A stretch of DNA of 64,000 nt from Marinomonas profundi (GTDB lineage Bacteria; Pseudomonadota; Gammaproteobacteria; Pseudomonadales; Marinomonadaceae), in the NCBI RefSeq assembly GCF_020694005.1, contig NZ_CP073013.1:3544578-3608577 (forward strand). The letters run 5' to 3'. The position numbers and the translations under genes were made by a program. The notes beneath the pieces were generated by a model, which did no database searches, was not told where the DNA came from, and saw only the letters and a program-made list of their open reading frames with translations. Of the stretch, positions 1 through 8,653 are shown piece by piece; position 1 is the stretch's first letter, and each line of letters starts with the position of its first letter.

Positions 1-147
1 AAATTGGAGCACATTTGGCTGCCGCTCTATGTTGGCTCATTCATCTCTGGTCTCGTCGTTGGTGCTATCAGCTATGTCCTTATTACCATCTTATGGCGAC
101 TGCATGTGATTAAACGCTGGAAAGAACGCACCCTTCGCAATAAATAA
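1..147 (+). CDS. DUF2062-like membrane protein, C-terminal end (partial)
   Basis: The window opens inside a reading frame that runs 48 codons to a TAA stop. The visible part has one hydrophobic stretch (about residues 11-32, ending in SYVLITILWRL) followed by a very basic tail (KRWKERTLRNK). A final membrane helix followed by an Arg/Lys-rich end is typical of DUF2062 proteins, which are often found near lol genes in pseudomonads; that match is an inference because most of the protein is off the window. The gene is convergent with lolD. Confidence 0.5.
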   Translation, partial: KLEHIWLPLYVGSFISGLVVGAISYVLITILWRLHVIKRWKERTLRNK

Positions 148-221
148 CACCTCAAAGCATTTAAAAAATGCCGACAAAAAGCCAAAAATATCCGTGAATC
201 TAGCCTTTAATCTTTTACCGC

Positions 222-908
222 TTACTTTAGCCTATGCAAGGCACCCTGCGATAAGCGATGAGCAGAATCCATCCATCCCAGCATTTTTTCATCATGCGTC
301 ACCACCAGAAAAGCCATATTGTAAGTCACTTTTAACTCGTTAATCAGGTTCTGAATTTCTAACGACGTGGCTTCATCTAAGTTTCCTGTTGGTTCATCCA
401 TCAACACGCAAGCCGGACGATTCGCCAGTGCGCGGGCAATCGCCACACGCTGCCGTTCTCCGCCAGAGAGTTGTGAAGGCTTATGATCTAGCCGATCTTT
501 TAACCCCACCTGTGCCAACAATGTTTCTCCGCGCTGCTTTGCTTCCTGCTTATTCATGCCCGCAATCCACATCGGCATGAGCACGTTTTCTAAGGCGCTA
601 AATTCCGCTAATAAATGGTGAAACTGATACACAAAGCCCATTTCTTTATTGCGCATTTTAGCGCGTTTTGCATCACTAATACTGGACCAAGAAACCTGCG
701 CCAACTTAACATCGCCAGTCGTGGCCAAATCCAACCCCGCCAACAAATTCAGCAAGGTGGTTTTACCAGATCCAGAAGCCCCAACAATAGCGCAAGCCTC
801 GCCTTTGTTTAGTGTTAAATCAATAGAGTGAAATACCTCAATAACCTGCTTACCGTCTTGGTATTGTTTAGACAGCGAATGACACTCTAGAACGATATTA
901 TTACTCAT
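222..908 (-). CDS. lolD: Lipoprotein-releasing system ATPase LolD
   Basis: This 228-residue ABC ATPase powers release of outer-membrane lipoproteins from the inner membrane to LolA. Walker A is GASGSGKT (43-50), the signature LSGGE lies at 147-151, Walker B VLMDE at 168-172, and the H-loop His is near 205. Length is normal for LolD (about 230). The ATG lies inside the end of the upstream LolC/E gene (8-nt overlap), so the two are probably translationally coupled. No second permease gene follows; the next gene is convergent. LolD is preferred over MacB-type ATPases because of its permease partner. Confidence 0.93.
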   Translation of the reverse strand: MSNNIVLECHSLSKQYQDGKQVIEVFHSIDLTLNKGEACAIVGASGSGKTTLLNLLAGLDLATTGDVKLAQVSWSSISDAKRAKMRNKEMGFVYQFHHLLAEFSALENVLMPMWIAGMNKQEAKQRGETLLAQVGLKDRLDHKPSQLSGGERQRVAIARALANRPACVLMDEPTGNLDEATSLEIQNLINELKVTYNMAFLVVTHDEKMLGWMDSAHRLSQGALHRLK

Positions 909-2145
909 AACGTAATGCCTCTGCTGGCTCTACTTTGGAAGCTCGCCAAGCGGGGTAAATCGTCGCGGCAACCGTCATAATAAAGGCTGATATGACAATA
1001 AGCCTCACATCAGACCATTCTAGCTGTGATGGCAAATAATTAATAAAGTACACATCCGCATTCAAAAACTGAACATTTAATAATGTCTGCATGGCGGCAA
1101 TAAGATCGCTCACGTTCAGCGCTAAGGCCACCCCTGAGACGACACCAATCAAGGTGCCCAGCATACCAATAAACACGCCTTGAACAATAAACACCCACAT
1201 CACTTGAGCCGAGGTTAAGCCCATGGTTCGAAGAATCGCAATATCATTACGCTTATCCGTTACCACCATGACCAAGGTCGAGACAATATTAAAAGCCGCC
1301 ACCGCAACAATAAGTAAAAGCAACAAACCTATCATGGTTTTTTCCATCTGAATGGCTTGAAACAAATTTCCGTGAGTACGAGTCCAATCACTCACCCGAT
1401 TTTGACCTGGCACTTCACGGGCGATATCCCAAATACGAGTCGGGGCAACAAACAGATCATCAAACGAAATTCTCAAGGCTTCAGCATCGTCGCCTTTATA
1501 GCGCTTGAGTTTGGCCGCGTCTTTTATATTGATATAAGCCAAGCTACTGTCTAATTCAGCTCCCACCTCAAAGGTACCCACGACAGTGAAACGCTTCAGT
1601 ACTGGCGCAACACCGGCAATAGAGACATTGGCCTTAGGTAAAATGGCCGTGACTTTATCGCCAATCTCCACCCGCAGCATTTTGGCGAGCTGCGCCCCTA
1701 AAACGATACCAAAACGCGTTTCATTGAGCGCATTAAGTGAACCTGAAGCCATGTTGTCATCAATAATAGAAACCTTTTTTTCCATCTCTGGATTGATGCC
1801 ATTCAAGATAGCACCATGAACGCTTTGACCCGATTGAAACATGACCTGCGCTTGAATATGAGGAGCAACCCCAACCACGTTGGGCATTTTTTCAACCAAT
1901 TTGGCGGTACCACGCCAATCGTCTAAAACAGGCGAGCCCCATAAAGTAGCGTGAGGCACCATACCTAAAATTCGTTGTCGTAACTCCCTATCAAAGCCGT
2001 TCATCACAGATAACACCGTGATAAGCACCATTACGCCAAGCGCAAGGCCAGCAATAGATGAAAAGCTAATAAAAGAAATAAAATGATTGGAGCGTTTTGC
2101 CCGAGCGTAACGCAGGCCAATGGCGACAGGGAGGAAATTAATCAA
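901..2145 (-). CDS. lolC: Lipoprotein-releasing system transmembrane protein LolC/LolE
   Basis: This inner-membrane permease partners with LolD to extract lipoproteins. It has the family layout: an N-terminal RYARAKRSNHFISFISF segment, one membrane helix (LALGVMVLITVLSVMNGF), a large periplasmic domain, then three C-terminal helices. I place the start at the TTG at 2145 (414 aa, beginning LINFLPVAIGLRYARAK) because AAGGA lies 6 nt before it and E. coli LolC begins at the equivalent place. An in-frame ATG at 2202 would add 19 residues without family support. Only one permease gene is present here, so the complex may be a LolDF-type homodimer, unless lolE is elsewhere. Confidence 0.88.
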   Translation of the reverse strand: MINFLPVAIGLRYARAKRSNHFISFISFSSIAGLALGVMVLITVLSVMNGFDRELRQRILGMVPHATLWGSPVLDDWRGTAKLVEKMPNVVGVAPHIQAQVMFQSGQSVHGAILNGINPEMEKKVSIIDDNMASGSLNALNETRFGIVLGAQLAKMLRVEIGDKVTAILPKANVSIAGVAPVLKRFTVVGTFEVGAELDSSLAYINIKDAAKLKRYKGDDAEALRISFDDLFVAPTRIWDIAREVPGQNRVSDWTRTHGNLFQAIQMEKTMIGLLLLLIVAVAAFNIVSTLVMVVTDKRNDIAILRTMGLTSAQVMWVFIVQGVFIGMLGTLIGVVSGVALALNVSDLIAAMQTLLNVQFLNADVYFINYLPSQLEWSDVRLIVISAFIMTVAATIYPAWRASKVEPAEALRYE

Positions 2146-2179
2146 TGTGTGTCCTTGAATGGCAAGCTTGCGTGGCAAC

Positions 2180-2203
2180 AATGGAGGAGCAAGCCCCTCC
2201 ATT
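2180..2203. repeat. 8-bp-stem hairpin between purC and lolC/E
   Basis: AATGGAGG (2180-2187) and CCTCCATT (2196-2203) form a perfect 8-bp stem with an 8-nt loop. It has no clear U-tract in either direction, so it is not a convincing terminator. It covers the upstream in-frame ATG of the LolC/E frame and could modulate read-through or mRNA stability between purC and lolC/E. Confidence 0.5.
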
Positions 2204-2225
2204 ATGAACTAAATCATTCGTCCAC

Positions 2226-2942
2226 TTAGGCGTCGAAATCAATGCCTATACGACGACCAACATCCTCGTAAGCTTCGATTACCCCACCTAAACCTTGACG
2301 AAAACGGTCTTTGTCTAATTTCTCTTTGGTGTTGGCGTCCCATAAACGGCAGCCGTCAGGTGAAAACTCGTCACCTAATAAAACCTCACCTTTATATAGA
2401 CCAAATTCTAATTTGTAATCCACCAAAATCATGCCGCCTTCGGCAAAAATCGCTTTTAATACATCATTCACCTTGAAGGTAAGCGCTTTTGCTTTCTCTA
2501 AATCTGCCGTTTTGGCCCAACCAAATGATTCCACATGTGACTCATTTATCATTGGATCCCCTAGGGCATCATTTTTTAAGAATAACTCAAAGGTCGGCGG
2601 AGTAAGGGTAATTCCCTCTTCCACACCTAGACGACGGCACAAACTACCTGCCGCAACATTACGGACAACACATTCGATAGGCATCATATCAAGACACTTA
2701 ACCAGCGACTCGGTATCGCTTAAAAGCGTCTCAAAATGGGTTGGAATACCCGCTTCTTGCAATTTTGTCATGATGAAGGCGTTGAACTTGTTATTCACCA
2801 TGCCTTTACGCTCAAGCTGTTCTATTCTTTTGCCGTCAAATGCCGAGGTGTCATCACGAAACACTAGAACCATCTTGTCAGGATCATCTGTACGAAATAC
2901 AGATTTTGCCTTACCTGCATACAGCTCTTGTCGTTTTTCCAT
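2226..2942 (-). CDS. purC: Phosphoribosylaminoimidazole-succinocarboxamide synthase (SAICAR synthetase)
   Basis: PurC joins CAIR and aspartate with ATP in purine biosynthesis, in the cytoplasm. The 238-residue length equals the usual bacterial form (237 in E. coli). Recognisable blocks are [10 protein letters not shown] at residues 7-16, the [14 protein letters not shown] substrate region near residues 92-105, LVDYKLEFG, and [12 protein letters not shown] near the C terminus. A purine-rich CCGGAGACC sits just before the ATG. It lies between bamC and lolC/E on the same strand. A dapA-bamC-purC order is common in gammaproteobacteria. Confidence 0.96.
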   Translation of the reverse strand: MEKRQELYAGKAKSVFRTDDPDKMVLVFRDDTSAFDGKRIEQLERKGMVNNKFNAFIMTKLQEAGIPTHFETLLSDTESLVKCLDMMPIECVVRNVAAGSLCRRLGVEEGITLTPPTFELFLKNDALGDPMINESHVESFGWAKTADLEKAKALTFKVNDVLKAIFAEGGMILVDYKLEFGLYKGEVLLGDEFSPDGCRLWDANTKEKLDKDRFRQGLGGVIEAYEDVGRRIGIDFDA

Positions 2943-2980
2943 TGGAGGGTCTCCGGTTTGTCTTTGTGAGGGGTTAATCT

Positions 2981-4054
2981 TTAATTTACAAAACGCTGTG
3001 CCAAATGAAACGACACCACTTCAGGCAATGCCATTGATGACACATCAATCACCAAGAAATCACCTGCTTTTTGATGAGTGATTTGGTAAGCGTATTCTCG
3101 CTCTTCCCAACCGACATCATCAAGGTTTCGACGACGCGTATTGAACAGTTTCATTTCGCTACCCTTGCCACTAGGGACCATGAAGTCAATCACATCGCCA
3201 ATACGTGCAACCTCTTCCGGCGGCACAGGTGCCAGCATGTTTTCCACTTCTGGCATCAAATACATGCCCGCCATGTTCAATTTAGTTTCAATATCTGCTG
3301 GCGAGACGTTTTTGCCTAAGTAAATAGCATACAAACCTTGATGATCAACCCAAACAGGGAGCGGCGATGTGTCGTCACGATTTGAAAGGTAAGCCGACGA
3401 TTGATTCAATTGACGCCCCATTGCGCCCCATAAGCGTACCGCCACCGAATAAGCATCGTCATTTTGAACAGGGCTCATCCAGCGACTGGGTTCTACATCC
3501 TGCTGTTCGTCACGAAACTGAACGCTTACCCGTGTTTTGTCACCGGATTCACTAAAGCGGAATGAAAAAACCGTTTGTGCTGGATGCAAGCGGGTGATAT
3601 CGCTCCACAAAGACGCCCACCAACCTTGCGGATGAAAGTCAAAAGCAATGGAGATAATTTGATTGTCGGTTTGCGATGCAATGGATGTACCCGCACCATG
3701 AAGCGCCGTCAGAAAATCCGCAACGATGCGCTTTGCTTGTTGCTGATCTGCTGGCACTAAGAATTCAATGGCATCGTCTTGCTCGGTCACACCCACATTA
3801 ACCATTGGGTAAAACACAAACGGGGCTCTTGGTGTCGTAAAAGAATCAGAGGGTTCTAAATTACCGATTTTATCTTCATTAGGAATAACCAGTAGATCTT
3901 TTGACTGTTTAGACCCTGCTGGTGTTTCCAGTGTCGATGTCACCGGCTTTTCATTCTGATAATCATTGGAATGGTCTGTCAAAAACAGACTACAACCGGA
4001 TAAACCTAAGGCGATTGACGTCGCGCCAACAAACTGTAAAGCAAACTTATTCAT
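2981..4054 (-). CDS. bamC: Outer membrane protein assembly factor BamC (NlpB), lipoprotein
   Basis: BamC is a lipoprotein of the BAM complex that inserts beta-barrel proteins into the outer membrane. The N terminus carries a lipobox, LSGC, with the acylated Cys at residue 21. A low-complexity stretch of about 70 residues (the BamD-binding region in E. coli BamC) precedes two helix-grip domains. At 357 residues it is close to the E. coli protein (344). Its ATG overlaps the dapA stop codon (ATGA), which agrees with the conserved dapA-bamC operon and with coupled translation. Confidence 0.88.
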   Translation of the reverse strand: MNKFALQFVGATSIALGLSGCSLFLTDHSNDYQNEKPVTSTLETPAGSKQSKDLLVIPNEDKIGNLEPSDSFTTPRAPFVFYPMVNVGVTEQDDAIEFLVPADQQQAKRIVADFLTALHGAGTSIASQTDNQIISIAFDFHPQGWWASLWSDITRLHPAQTVFSFRFSESGDKTRVSVQFRDEQQDVEPSRWMSPVQNDDAYSVAVRLWGAMGRQLNQSSAYLSNRDDTSPLPVWVDHQGLYAIYLGKNVSPADIETKLNMAGMYLMPEVENMLAPVPPEEVARIGDVIDFMVPSGKGSEMKLFNTRRRNLDDVGWEEREYAYQITHQKAGDFLVIDVSSMALPEVVSFHLAQRFVN

Positions 4055-4932
4055 ACTAATAAAATTCCAGCTTCTATCATTGCCTGTCGAACGGCAGAAT
4101 GGTGATGTTCAGAAAGAGGGGTTAATGGTAACCGAATACCATCATCACACAAGCCCAATTGACTACACGCCCATTTAACAGGAATAGGATTGGACTCTAA
4201 AAATAAATTTTTATGCAAAGACGAAATAGTGGTATCAATCGCATGGGCTTGATCTGCCTGACCAGCCAATGCGAATTCTGCCGCTTGAGCGACCGCTTTT
4301 GGGGCAACATTCGCGGTCACTGAAATATTGCCCTTGCCACCTAGCAACATCAATGACACCGCCGTTGGATCGTCTCCTGAGTACACTGCAAAGTGCTCTG
4401 GCAACGCCTTAATCAGCGCGTCACCACGCTCTAAATCCCCTGTAGCATCTTTAATACCAACTATGTTTTTGATGGCGGATAGACGAACCACGGTGTCATT
4501 TTGCATATCACAAGCCGTTCTTCCGGGGACATTATACAGAATTTGAGGAATATCAACGGCGTCAGCAATGGCTTTAAAATGTTGGAACAAACCTTCTTGA
4601 GTCGGTTTGTTGTAATAAGGCGTCACCAATAAACAGGCATCGGCACCCGCGTCTTTTGCTCGACGAGTCAGATCAATCGCTTCATGCGTTGCATTCGCCC
4701 CCGTTCCTGCAATCACAGGAATACGCCCATTCACGGTACGGACCACTTGACGAATCACATTGGCGTGCTCTTCTGGGGTCAAGGTCGACGATTCACCGGT
4801 TGTACCGACAGCAACAATGCCATGGGTTCCTTCATTGATATGAAACTCGACTAGATCATCTAATTTTTTAGTGTCTACAGCGCCATCTGCTGACATCGGT
4901 GTGATAAGCGCAACTAAACTACCTGTGATCAT
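4051..4932 (-). CDS. dapA: 4-hydroxy-tetrahydrodipicolinate synthase
   Basis: DapA condenses pyruvate with aspartate semialdehyde, the first committed step to diaminopimelate and lysine. All key residues are in register with E. coli DapA: Thr44-Thr45 in GTTGES, Tyr107, Tyr133 (YNVPGRT), Arg138 and the Schiff-base Lys161 (GIKDATG). Length is 293 (E. coli 292). It is the first gene of the leftward bamC-purC-lol run. The divergent neighbour is bcp, with a 175-bp gap in which I recognise no lysine riboswitch. Confidence 0.97.
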   Translation of the reverse strand: MITGSLVALITPMSADGAVDTKKLDDLVEFHINEGTHGIVAVGTTGESSTLTPEEHANVIRQVVRTVNGRIPVIAGTGANATHEAIDLTRRAKDAGADACLLVTPYYNKPTQEGLFQHFKAIADAVDIPQILYNVPGRTACDMQNDTVVRLSAIKNIVGIKDATGDLERGDALIKALPEHFAVYSGDDPTAVSLMLLGGKGNISVTANVAPKAVAQAAEFALAGQADQAHAIDTTISSLHKNLFLESNPIPVKWACSQLGLCDDGIRLPLTPLSEHHHSAVRQAMIEAGILLV

Positions 4933-5107
4933 TTCGAGTCTCCGATAAAAATATTAAGCGGCGCCTATAGTAACGTCCAGACTCACCTTTAACAATAATT
5001 GCGGCGCGTAAAGCCGGAGTAAATTAGCAAGAAAAGACATCTGAGGGGATTTTTTGTTTCACCCTTGCTAAGCTACGGTTTATAAACGCACAAACAGAGG
5101 ACACCTT

Positions 5108-5557
5108 ATGACAATTGAAATTGGGCAACCCGCCCCAGACTTTAGCGCCAAAGACCAAAACGGCGACACCATCACTCTCAGTCAATTCAAAGGCAAAAAA
5201 GTCGTTTTGTATTTTTACCCTCGGGACTCAACACCAGGTTGCACAGCACAGGCTTGCGATTTGCGTGATAACTATCAAGCCCTACTTGATCAAGGTTTCG
5301 TCATTCTTGGCATCAGCACAGATACAGAGAAAAAACATCAAAACTTCATCGCGAAATACAATCTGCCGTTTCCCTTGATTGCCGATACTGAAAAAACAGT
5401 TCATGAGCTATACGGCACTTGGCAACTTAAAAAATTCATGGGACGAGAGTCTATGGGGACAGTGAGAACGACGTTTATCATCGATCAAAATGGCATGATA
5501 GAGGACATTATCAGCAAGGTGAAAACCAAAGCCCACGCCGAACAAATATTAAAATAA
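5108..5557 (+). CDS. bcp: Thioredoxin-dependent thiol peroxidase (Bcp/PrxQ)
   Basis: This 149-residue peroxiredoxin reduces hydroperoxides using thioredoxin. The TPGCTAQACD motif holds the peroxidatic Cys45 and a second Cys50, the spacing of the two-Cys Bcp/PrxQ class. The rest follows the thioredoxin fold (VVLYFYPRDSTPGC, VILGISTD, FPLIADTEK, TTFIIDQNG). An AGAGGA sequence precedes the ATG. The gene stands alone and is followed by a strong terminator. Divergence of bcp from dapA is a common gammaproteobacterial arrangement. Confidence 0.95.
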   Translation: MTIEIGQPAPDFSAKDQNGDTITLSQFKGKKVVLYFYPRDSTPGCTAQACDLRDNYQALLDQGFVILGISTDTEKKHQNFIAKYNLPFPLIADTEKTVHELYGTWQLKKFMGRESMGTVRTTFIIDQNGMIEDIISKVKTKAHAEQILK

Positions 5558-5591
5558 ATACCCTTAATCAATACAGCAAGACGGTTAAACT

Positions 5592-5624
5592 AAAAAATGG
5601 CGCGATAAAATCGCGCCATTTTTT
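5592..5624. terminator. Rho-independent terminator after bcp
   Basis: AAAAAATGGCGCGA (5592-5605) pairs with its complement at 5611-5624 around a TAAAA loop. The A and T runs flank the GC core symmetrically, so it can stop transcription from either side. Confidence 0.9.
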
Positions 5625-5705
5625 CAGAGGTTTAGTGCGTTCAGAGACTTAGTGCATTCAGAGGTTTAATGAATCAGAAACTTAGTGACTCAAAGGCTCA
5701 GTTAC
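5623..5705. repeat. Degenerate 16-17 bp tandem repeat
   Basis: Five consecutive units begin at about 5623, 5640, 5657, 5674 and 5690. The consensus is roughly TTCAGAGRYTTAGTGMR, of which the first two copies differ at only a few positions and the last two are more diverged and 16 bp long. The array fills the gap between the bcp terminator and the aldo/keto reductase stop codon. It contains no gene. Confidence 0.7.
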
Positions 5706-5720
5706 TAAGAGATTGAGCCT
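5694..5720. terminator. Possible weak hairpin after the aldo/keto reductase gene
   Basis: AGGCTCA (5694-5700) is complementary to TGAGCCT (5714-5720) across a 13-nt loop. It lies 7 bp beyond the stop of the leftward aldo/keto reductase gene. There is no strong U-tract, so this is a candidate only. Confidence 0.3.
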
Positions 5721-5727
5721 CTCAAAA

Positions 5728-6708
5728 TCAGATACCACCGCGAATATGACCTCTCACTTCTGCACGGTAAAAATCGGTCAACAAGGCATGCAACTCGCTG
5801 CTTAGCGGCGGCAAAGCCGATGCCGCGGCATTGCGTGTCACCTGAGATGAGCGGCTGGCGCCAGCAATAATACTCGAAACCTGTGGCTGATCTAAAATCC
5901 AACGCAGCGACACATCTAGTATATTTTGGCCTTCAGGCAATTTTGCCTTTAATGCTTCTACTAATGCCACGCCTTTTTCAAACGGAATTCCGTTAAACGT
6001 CTCTCCCACATGAAACGCCGCGCCATCTTTATTGTAAGAGCGATGATCATGCTCATCAAAGCGATGATCAAGAGACATTTTCCCAGACAGTAAACCGCTT
6101 GCTAATGGTAAACGTACAATAATGCCGACGTTGTTTTTTTCGGCTAATGGCAAGAGGGATTCAACCGCGTCTTGACGAAAAACATTGAATAAAATCTGCA
6201 AGCTGGCCAATTCAGGGTGAGCACAACAAAACGTCGCTTCGTCTAGCATTTCTACACTGGCACCAAAGTGCTGGACAACGCCTTCTTTTTTAAGGTCTTC
6301 CATCCAAGCCAGTATATCCCCTGAAAACAGCACATCGCGAGGCACACAGTGCAGCTGTGCAAGATCAATCGTCTCGACGCCGAGTCGTTTAGCGGAGGCC
6401 TGCAAACTCTTCTTCACCGCCGCCTTGCTGTAACCATTAGGATAGAGCGCTGCATCACGCCCGACCTTAGTCGCGATAATAGGCGATTTGCTTAAAGTGT
6501 TACGCCATTGGCCTATTCTCTGTTCGCTTAAACCACCACCATAAACGTCCGCCGTATCAAAAAAATGAATACCTTCGTCAACGGCCGTTTGCAATATAGT
6601 AGTCGCTTCCTTATCTTCCACAGGACCAAAATCATTCCCTAATTGCCAGCATCCTAAGCCGACTTCCGACACCTCAAAGCCTGTTTTTCCTAATGTTCTT
6701 GTTTTCAT
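5728..6708 (-). CDS. Aldo/keto reductase
   Basis: This is a 326-residue cytoplasmic NADPH-dependent oxidoreductase of the AKR superfamily. Catalytic tetrad elements are visible as DTADVYGGG (Asp and Tyr), the Lys in IIATKVG, and the His in LAQLHCV. The C-terminal IIAGASRSSQV resembles the NADP-binding end. The start is taken at the ATG at 6708 (MKTRTLGKTGFEVSEVG), with AGGAG 7 nt upstream; the longest frame would add 24 residues with no family support. It is divergent from a LysR regulator, which probably controls it. Substrate is not predictable. Confidence 0.85.
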   Translation of the reverse strand: MKTRTLGKTGFEVSEVGLGCWQLGNDFGPVEDKEATTILQTAVDEGIHFFDTADVYGGGLSEQRIGQWRNTLSKSPIIATKVGRDAALYPNGYSKAAVKKSLQASAKRLGVETIDLAQLHCVPRDVLFSGDILAWMEDLKKEGVVQHFGASVEMLDEATFCCAHPELASLQILFNVFRQDAVESLLPLAEKNNVGIIVRLPLASGLLSGKMSLDHRFDEHDHRSYNKDGAAFHVGETFNGIPFEKGVALVEALKAKLPEGQNILDVSLRWILDQPQVSSIIAGASRSSQVTRNAAASALPPLSSELHALLTDFYRAEVRGHIRGGI

Positions 6709-6792
6709 AAACACTCCTATGCACGAATTAATGATGAATGGCGCTACTATACGAGCCTTTTTACTGTTTATAATTATCAATATATTAAAATC

Positions 6793-6815
6793 ATTGTTTA
6801 ATAAGGCTTAACAAT
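6793..6815. promoter_or_regulatory. Inverted repeat next to a LysR gene start
   Basis: ATTGTT (6793-6798) and AACAAT (6810-6815) flank 11 bp directly before the LysR gene ATG, in the region divergent from the aldo/keto reductase gene. LysR-type regulators bind interrupted dyads with T-N11-A spacing, so this could be an autoregulatory site. The match is suggestive only. Confidence 0.35.
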
Positions 6816-7721
6816 ATGAGTGCTAATTTCCCGCAAGGCCTACGAGAGTTTTTAACCGTTGTTGAATCACAAAGCTTTTCCAAGGCCGCTGAGCAACTGA
6901 ATATTTCTCGAGCCAGAGTGTCGCAAATCATTAGCCGCCTAGAAAAAGACATGGGCGTACAGTTGCTGTATCGCTCTACCCGATCACTTTCTCTGTCTCC
7001 CGCTGGAGAAACTTTTTATCAGCTTTCACGTCAGGGAGTAGACCAACTAGAACATGCCGTATTATCCGCCCAAAACGCTCACGCCAGTATTGGAGGCCAA
7101 ATCAGAATCAATGCCGTGGGTGGTTTATTTGGTGAAGAAATACTCGCGCCGCTCTTGCTGAGATTTATGCGTGACAACCCAAAGATAGAAATAGAGCTCA
7201 GCTTTTCCAGTACAAGAGAAGATTTAATTGAATCGCAGTATGACCTTGTTGTCAGAATGGGTTCGCTTACTAATTCCAACCTGATTGGCCGCAGACTCAC
7301 CCGCTATGCCAACTATCTTGTCGCGAGTCCTGCTTATGTTGAGACCATGCCTAAGCTCAACAGCCCGAAAGATTTGCTGGACCATACTTTAATCAATGGC
7401 TCGGTAAAAAGATGGTCATTCACACACCTTAACAGCAAAGAAAAATACGAGCTTCCGGTGCAAGGAAAGCTTAAATGTTCAAATGGGCATGTCGTAAAAC
7501 AGGCGACACTCGAAGGCCTAGGTATCTCTAGACAGCCAGCGTATTATGTTGAGCAAGATATTCAATCAGGACGACTGATACAGCCATTACCAGACTGGCA
7601 ACTCCCCCACTCCGACGTCAGTTTACTCTATCCAAAATCAAGAAATATCAGCCTCAGAGTAAAAGCCTTGGTGCACTACCTGGTGGAAGCCTTTAGTATT
7701 GACGCTAACAAAAACGCATAA
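6816..7721 (+). CDS. LysR-family transcriptional regulator
   Basis: This 301-residue protein has the LysR N-terminal winged helix-turn-helix (residues about 5-65; FSKAAEQLNISRARVSQIISRLEKDMGV split across helices 2 and 3) followed by a periplasmic-binding-like effector domain from about residue 90. It is of the AaeR/DmlR type (VRMGSLTNSNLIGRRL, SPAYVETM). It is divergent from the aldo/keto reductase gene, the usual geometry for a LysR gene and its target. The effector is unknown. Confidence 0.88.
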   Translation: MSANFPQGLREFLTVVESQSFSKAAEQLNISRARVSQIISRLEKDMGVQLLYRSTRSLSLSPAGETFYQLSRQGVDQLEHAVLSAQNAHASIGGQIRINAVGGLFGEEILAPLLLRFMRDNPKIEIELSFSSTREDLIESQYDLVVRMGSLTNSNLIGRRLTRYANYLVASPAYVETMPKLNSPKDLLDHTLINGSVKRWSFTHLNSKEKYELPVQGKLKCSNGHVVKQATLEGLGISRQPAYYVEQDIQSGRLIQPLPDWQLPHSDVSLLYPKSRNISLRVKALVHYLVEAFSIDANKNA

Positions 7722-7746
7722 CACGAAGGCGCCCTTAAGGATTTCT

Positions 7747-8631
7747 ATGCTATTGGCTTTGGCTGGCTCACTCACTCCCGTTGTATTGATCATTTTTTTA
7801 GGCTTTTTTCTTGGTAAAAAAACACACTATTTAGAAAGCCCATCGCTTAGCGCTCTGGTGTCCAATGTAGGCTTACCCGCCCTGCTACTGCACTCGGTTT
7901 TGTCTATGCAAATGCAAATTTTTAGCATGCTAAAAATTATTGCTGCCACCGTGCTGGTATTAGCGCTAGTCGCCTTACTTTCCTACTTATTTCTCAGAGC
8001 CCTTAAACTGTCGCCACAATTTTACTTGCCCCCTTTGGTCAATCCAAATACGGGGAATCTGGGCATTCCTGTTGCCTACGCTTTATTTGGAATAGAAGGC
8101 ATGGCGATTGCGGTGGTCATTTCATCCATCGTGCAGATCAGCCATTTCACCTTGGGTGTTGGCTTTATGTCAGGCACTTACCACCCAAAACAATTACTCA
8201 AAAGTGGCGCCATTATTACGCTGCTTGTGGGTGGCGTTTTCCTCAGCTTGGATGTCAGTCTCCCCGTGCCCTTAATGAGCACACTGAACATGATCAGCCA
8301 AATCACACTGCCCATTATGTTAATGCTACTAGGCAAATCGATTAGCAACCTAACCATAAAAGAACGCCACAAAATTGGCAGAGCCGCGCTATTGTCTCTG
8401 TTTCGCCCTATTATCGGGGCGTTGAGCGCCTGCACAGTCGTGTATTTTTTTCCGCTGACCCCGTTAGAAGGCGCGGTACTGATAGTGCTAAGCGCCATGC
8501 CCGTTGCCGTCATCAGCTACATGTTGGCCACCACTTTTAAAGGACCTGTGGACGAAATCGCATTGATGATTTTATTTTCTCTTCCCCTATCGCTTTGCAC
8601 GATTGGGGTTCTCTGGTGGCTGTATTTATAA
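7747..8631 (+). CDS. AEC-family (auxin efflux carrier-like) permease
   Basis: This 294-residue membrane protein has about ten hydrophobic segments in two halves, as in AEC/Mem_trans carriers. The central LVNPNTGNLGIPVAYALFG segment matches the conserved NxxNxGNLG-type region of the family, and the second half has a related LPIMLMLLG and LSAMPVAVISYMLA. I start at the ATG at 7747 because AAGGA lies 7 nt before it; an upstream frame start at 7699 would overlap the preceding LysR gene. Bacterial AEC members carry dicarboxylates or other organic anions; the substrate here is unknown. Confidence 0.82.
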   Translation: MLLALAGSLTPVVLIIFLGFFLGKKTHYLESPSLSALVSNVGLPALLLHSVLSMQMQIFSMLKIIAATVLVLALVALLSYLFLRALKLSPQFYLPPLVNPNTGNLGIPVAYALFGIEGMAIAVVISSIVQISHFTLGVGFMSGTYHPKQLLKSGAIITLLVGGVFLSLDVSLPVPLMSTLNMISQITLPIMLMLLGKSISNLTIKERHKIGRAALLSLFRPIIGALSACTVVYFFPLTPLEGAVLIVLSAMPVAVISYMLATTFKGPVDEIALMILFSLPLSLCTIGVLWWLYL

Positions 8632-8653
8632 AAAAGCATTCATATAAAAACGA

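Noticed and set aside
2431-3081. 216-codon rightward frame opposite purC
   Set aside because: It lies antisense to purC, a confidently identified gene, and its translation resembles no protein family.
4933-5107. Possible lysine riboswitch before dapA
   Set aside because: The gap is too short and lacks the conserved lysine-aptamer elements.
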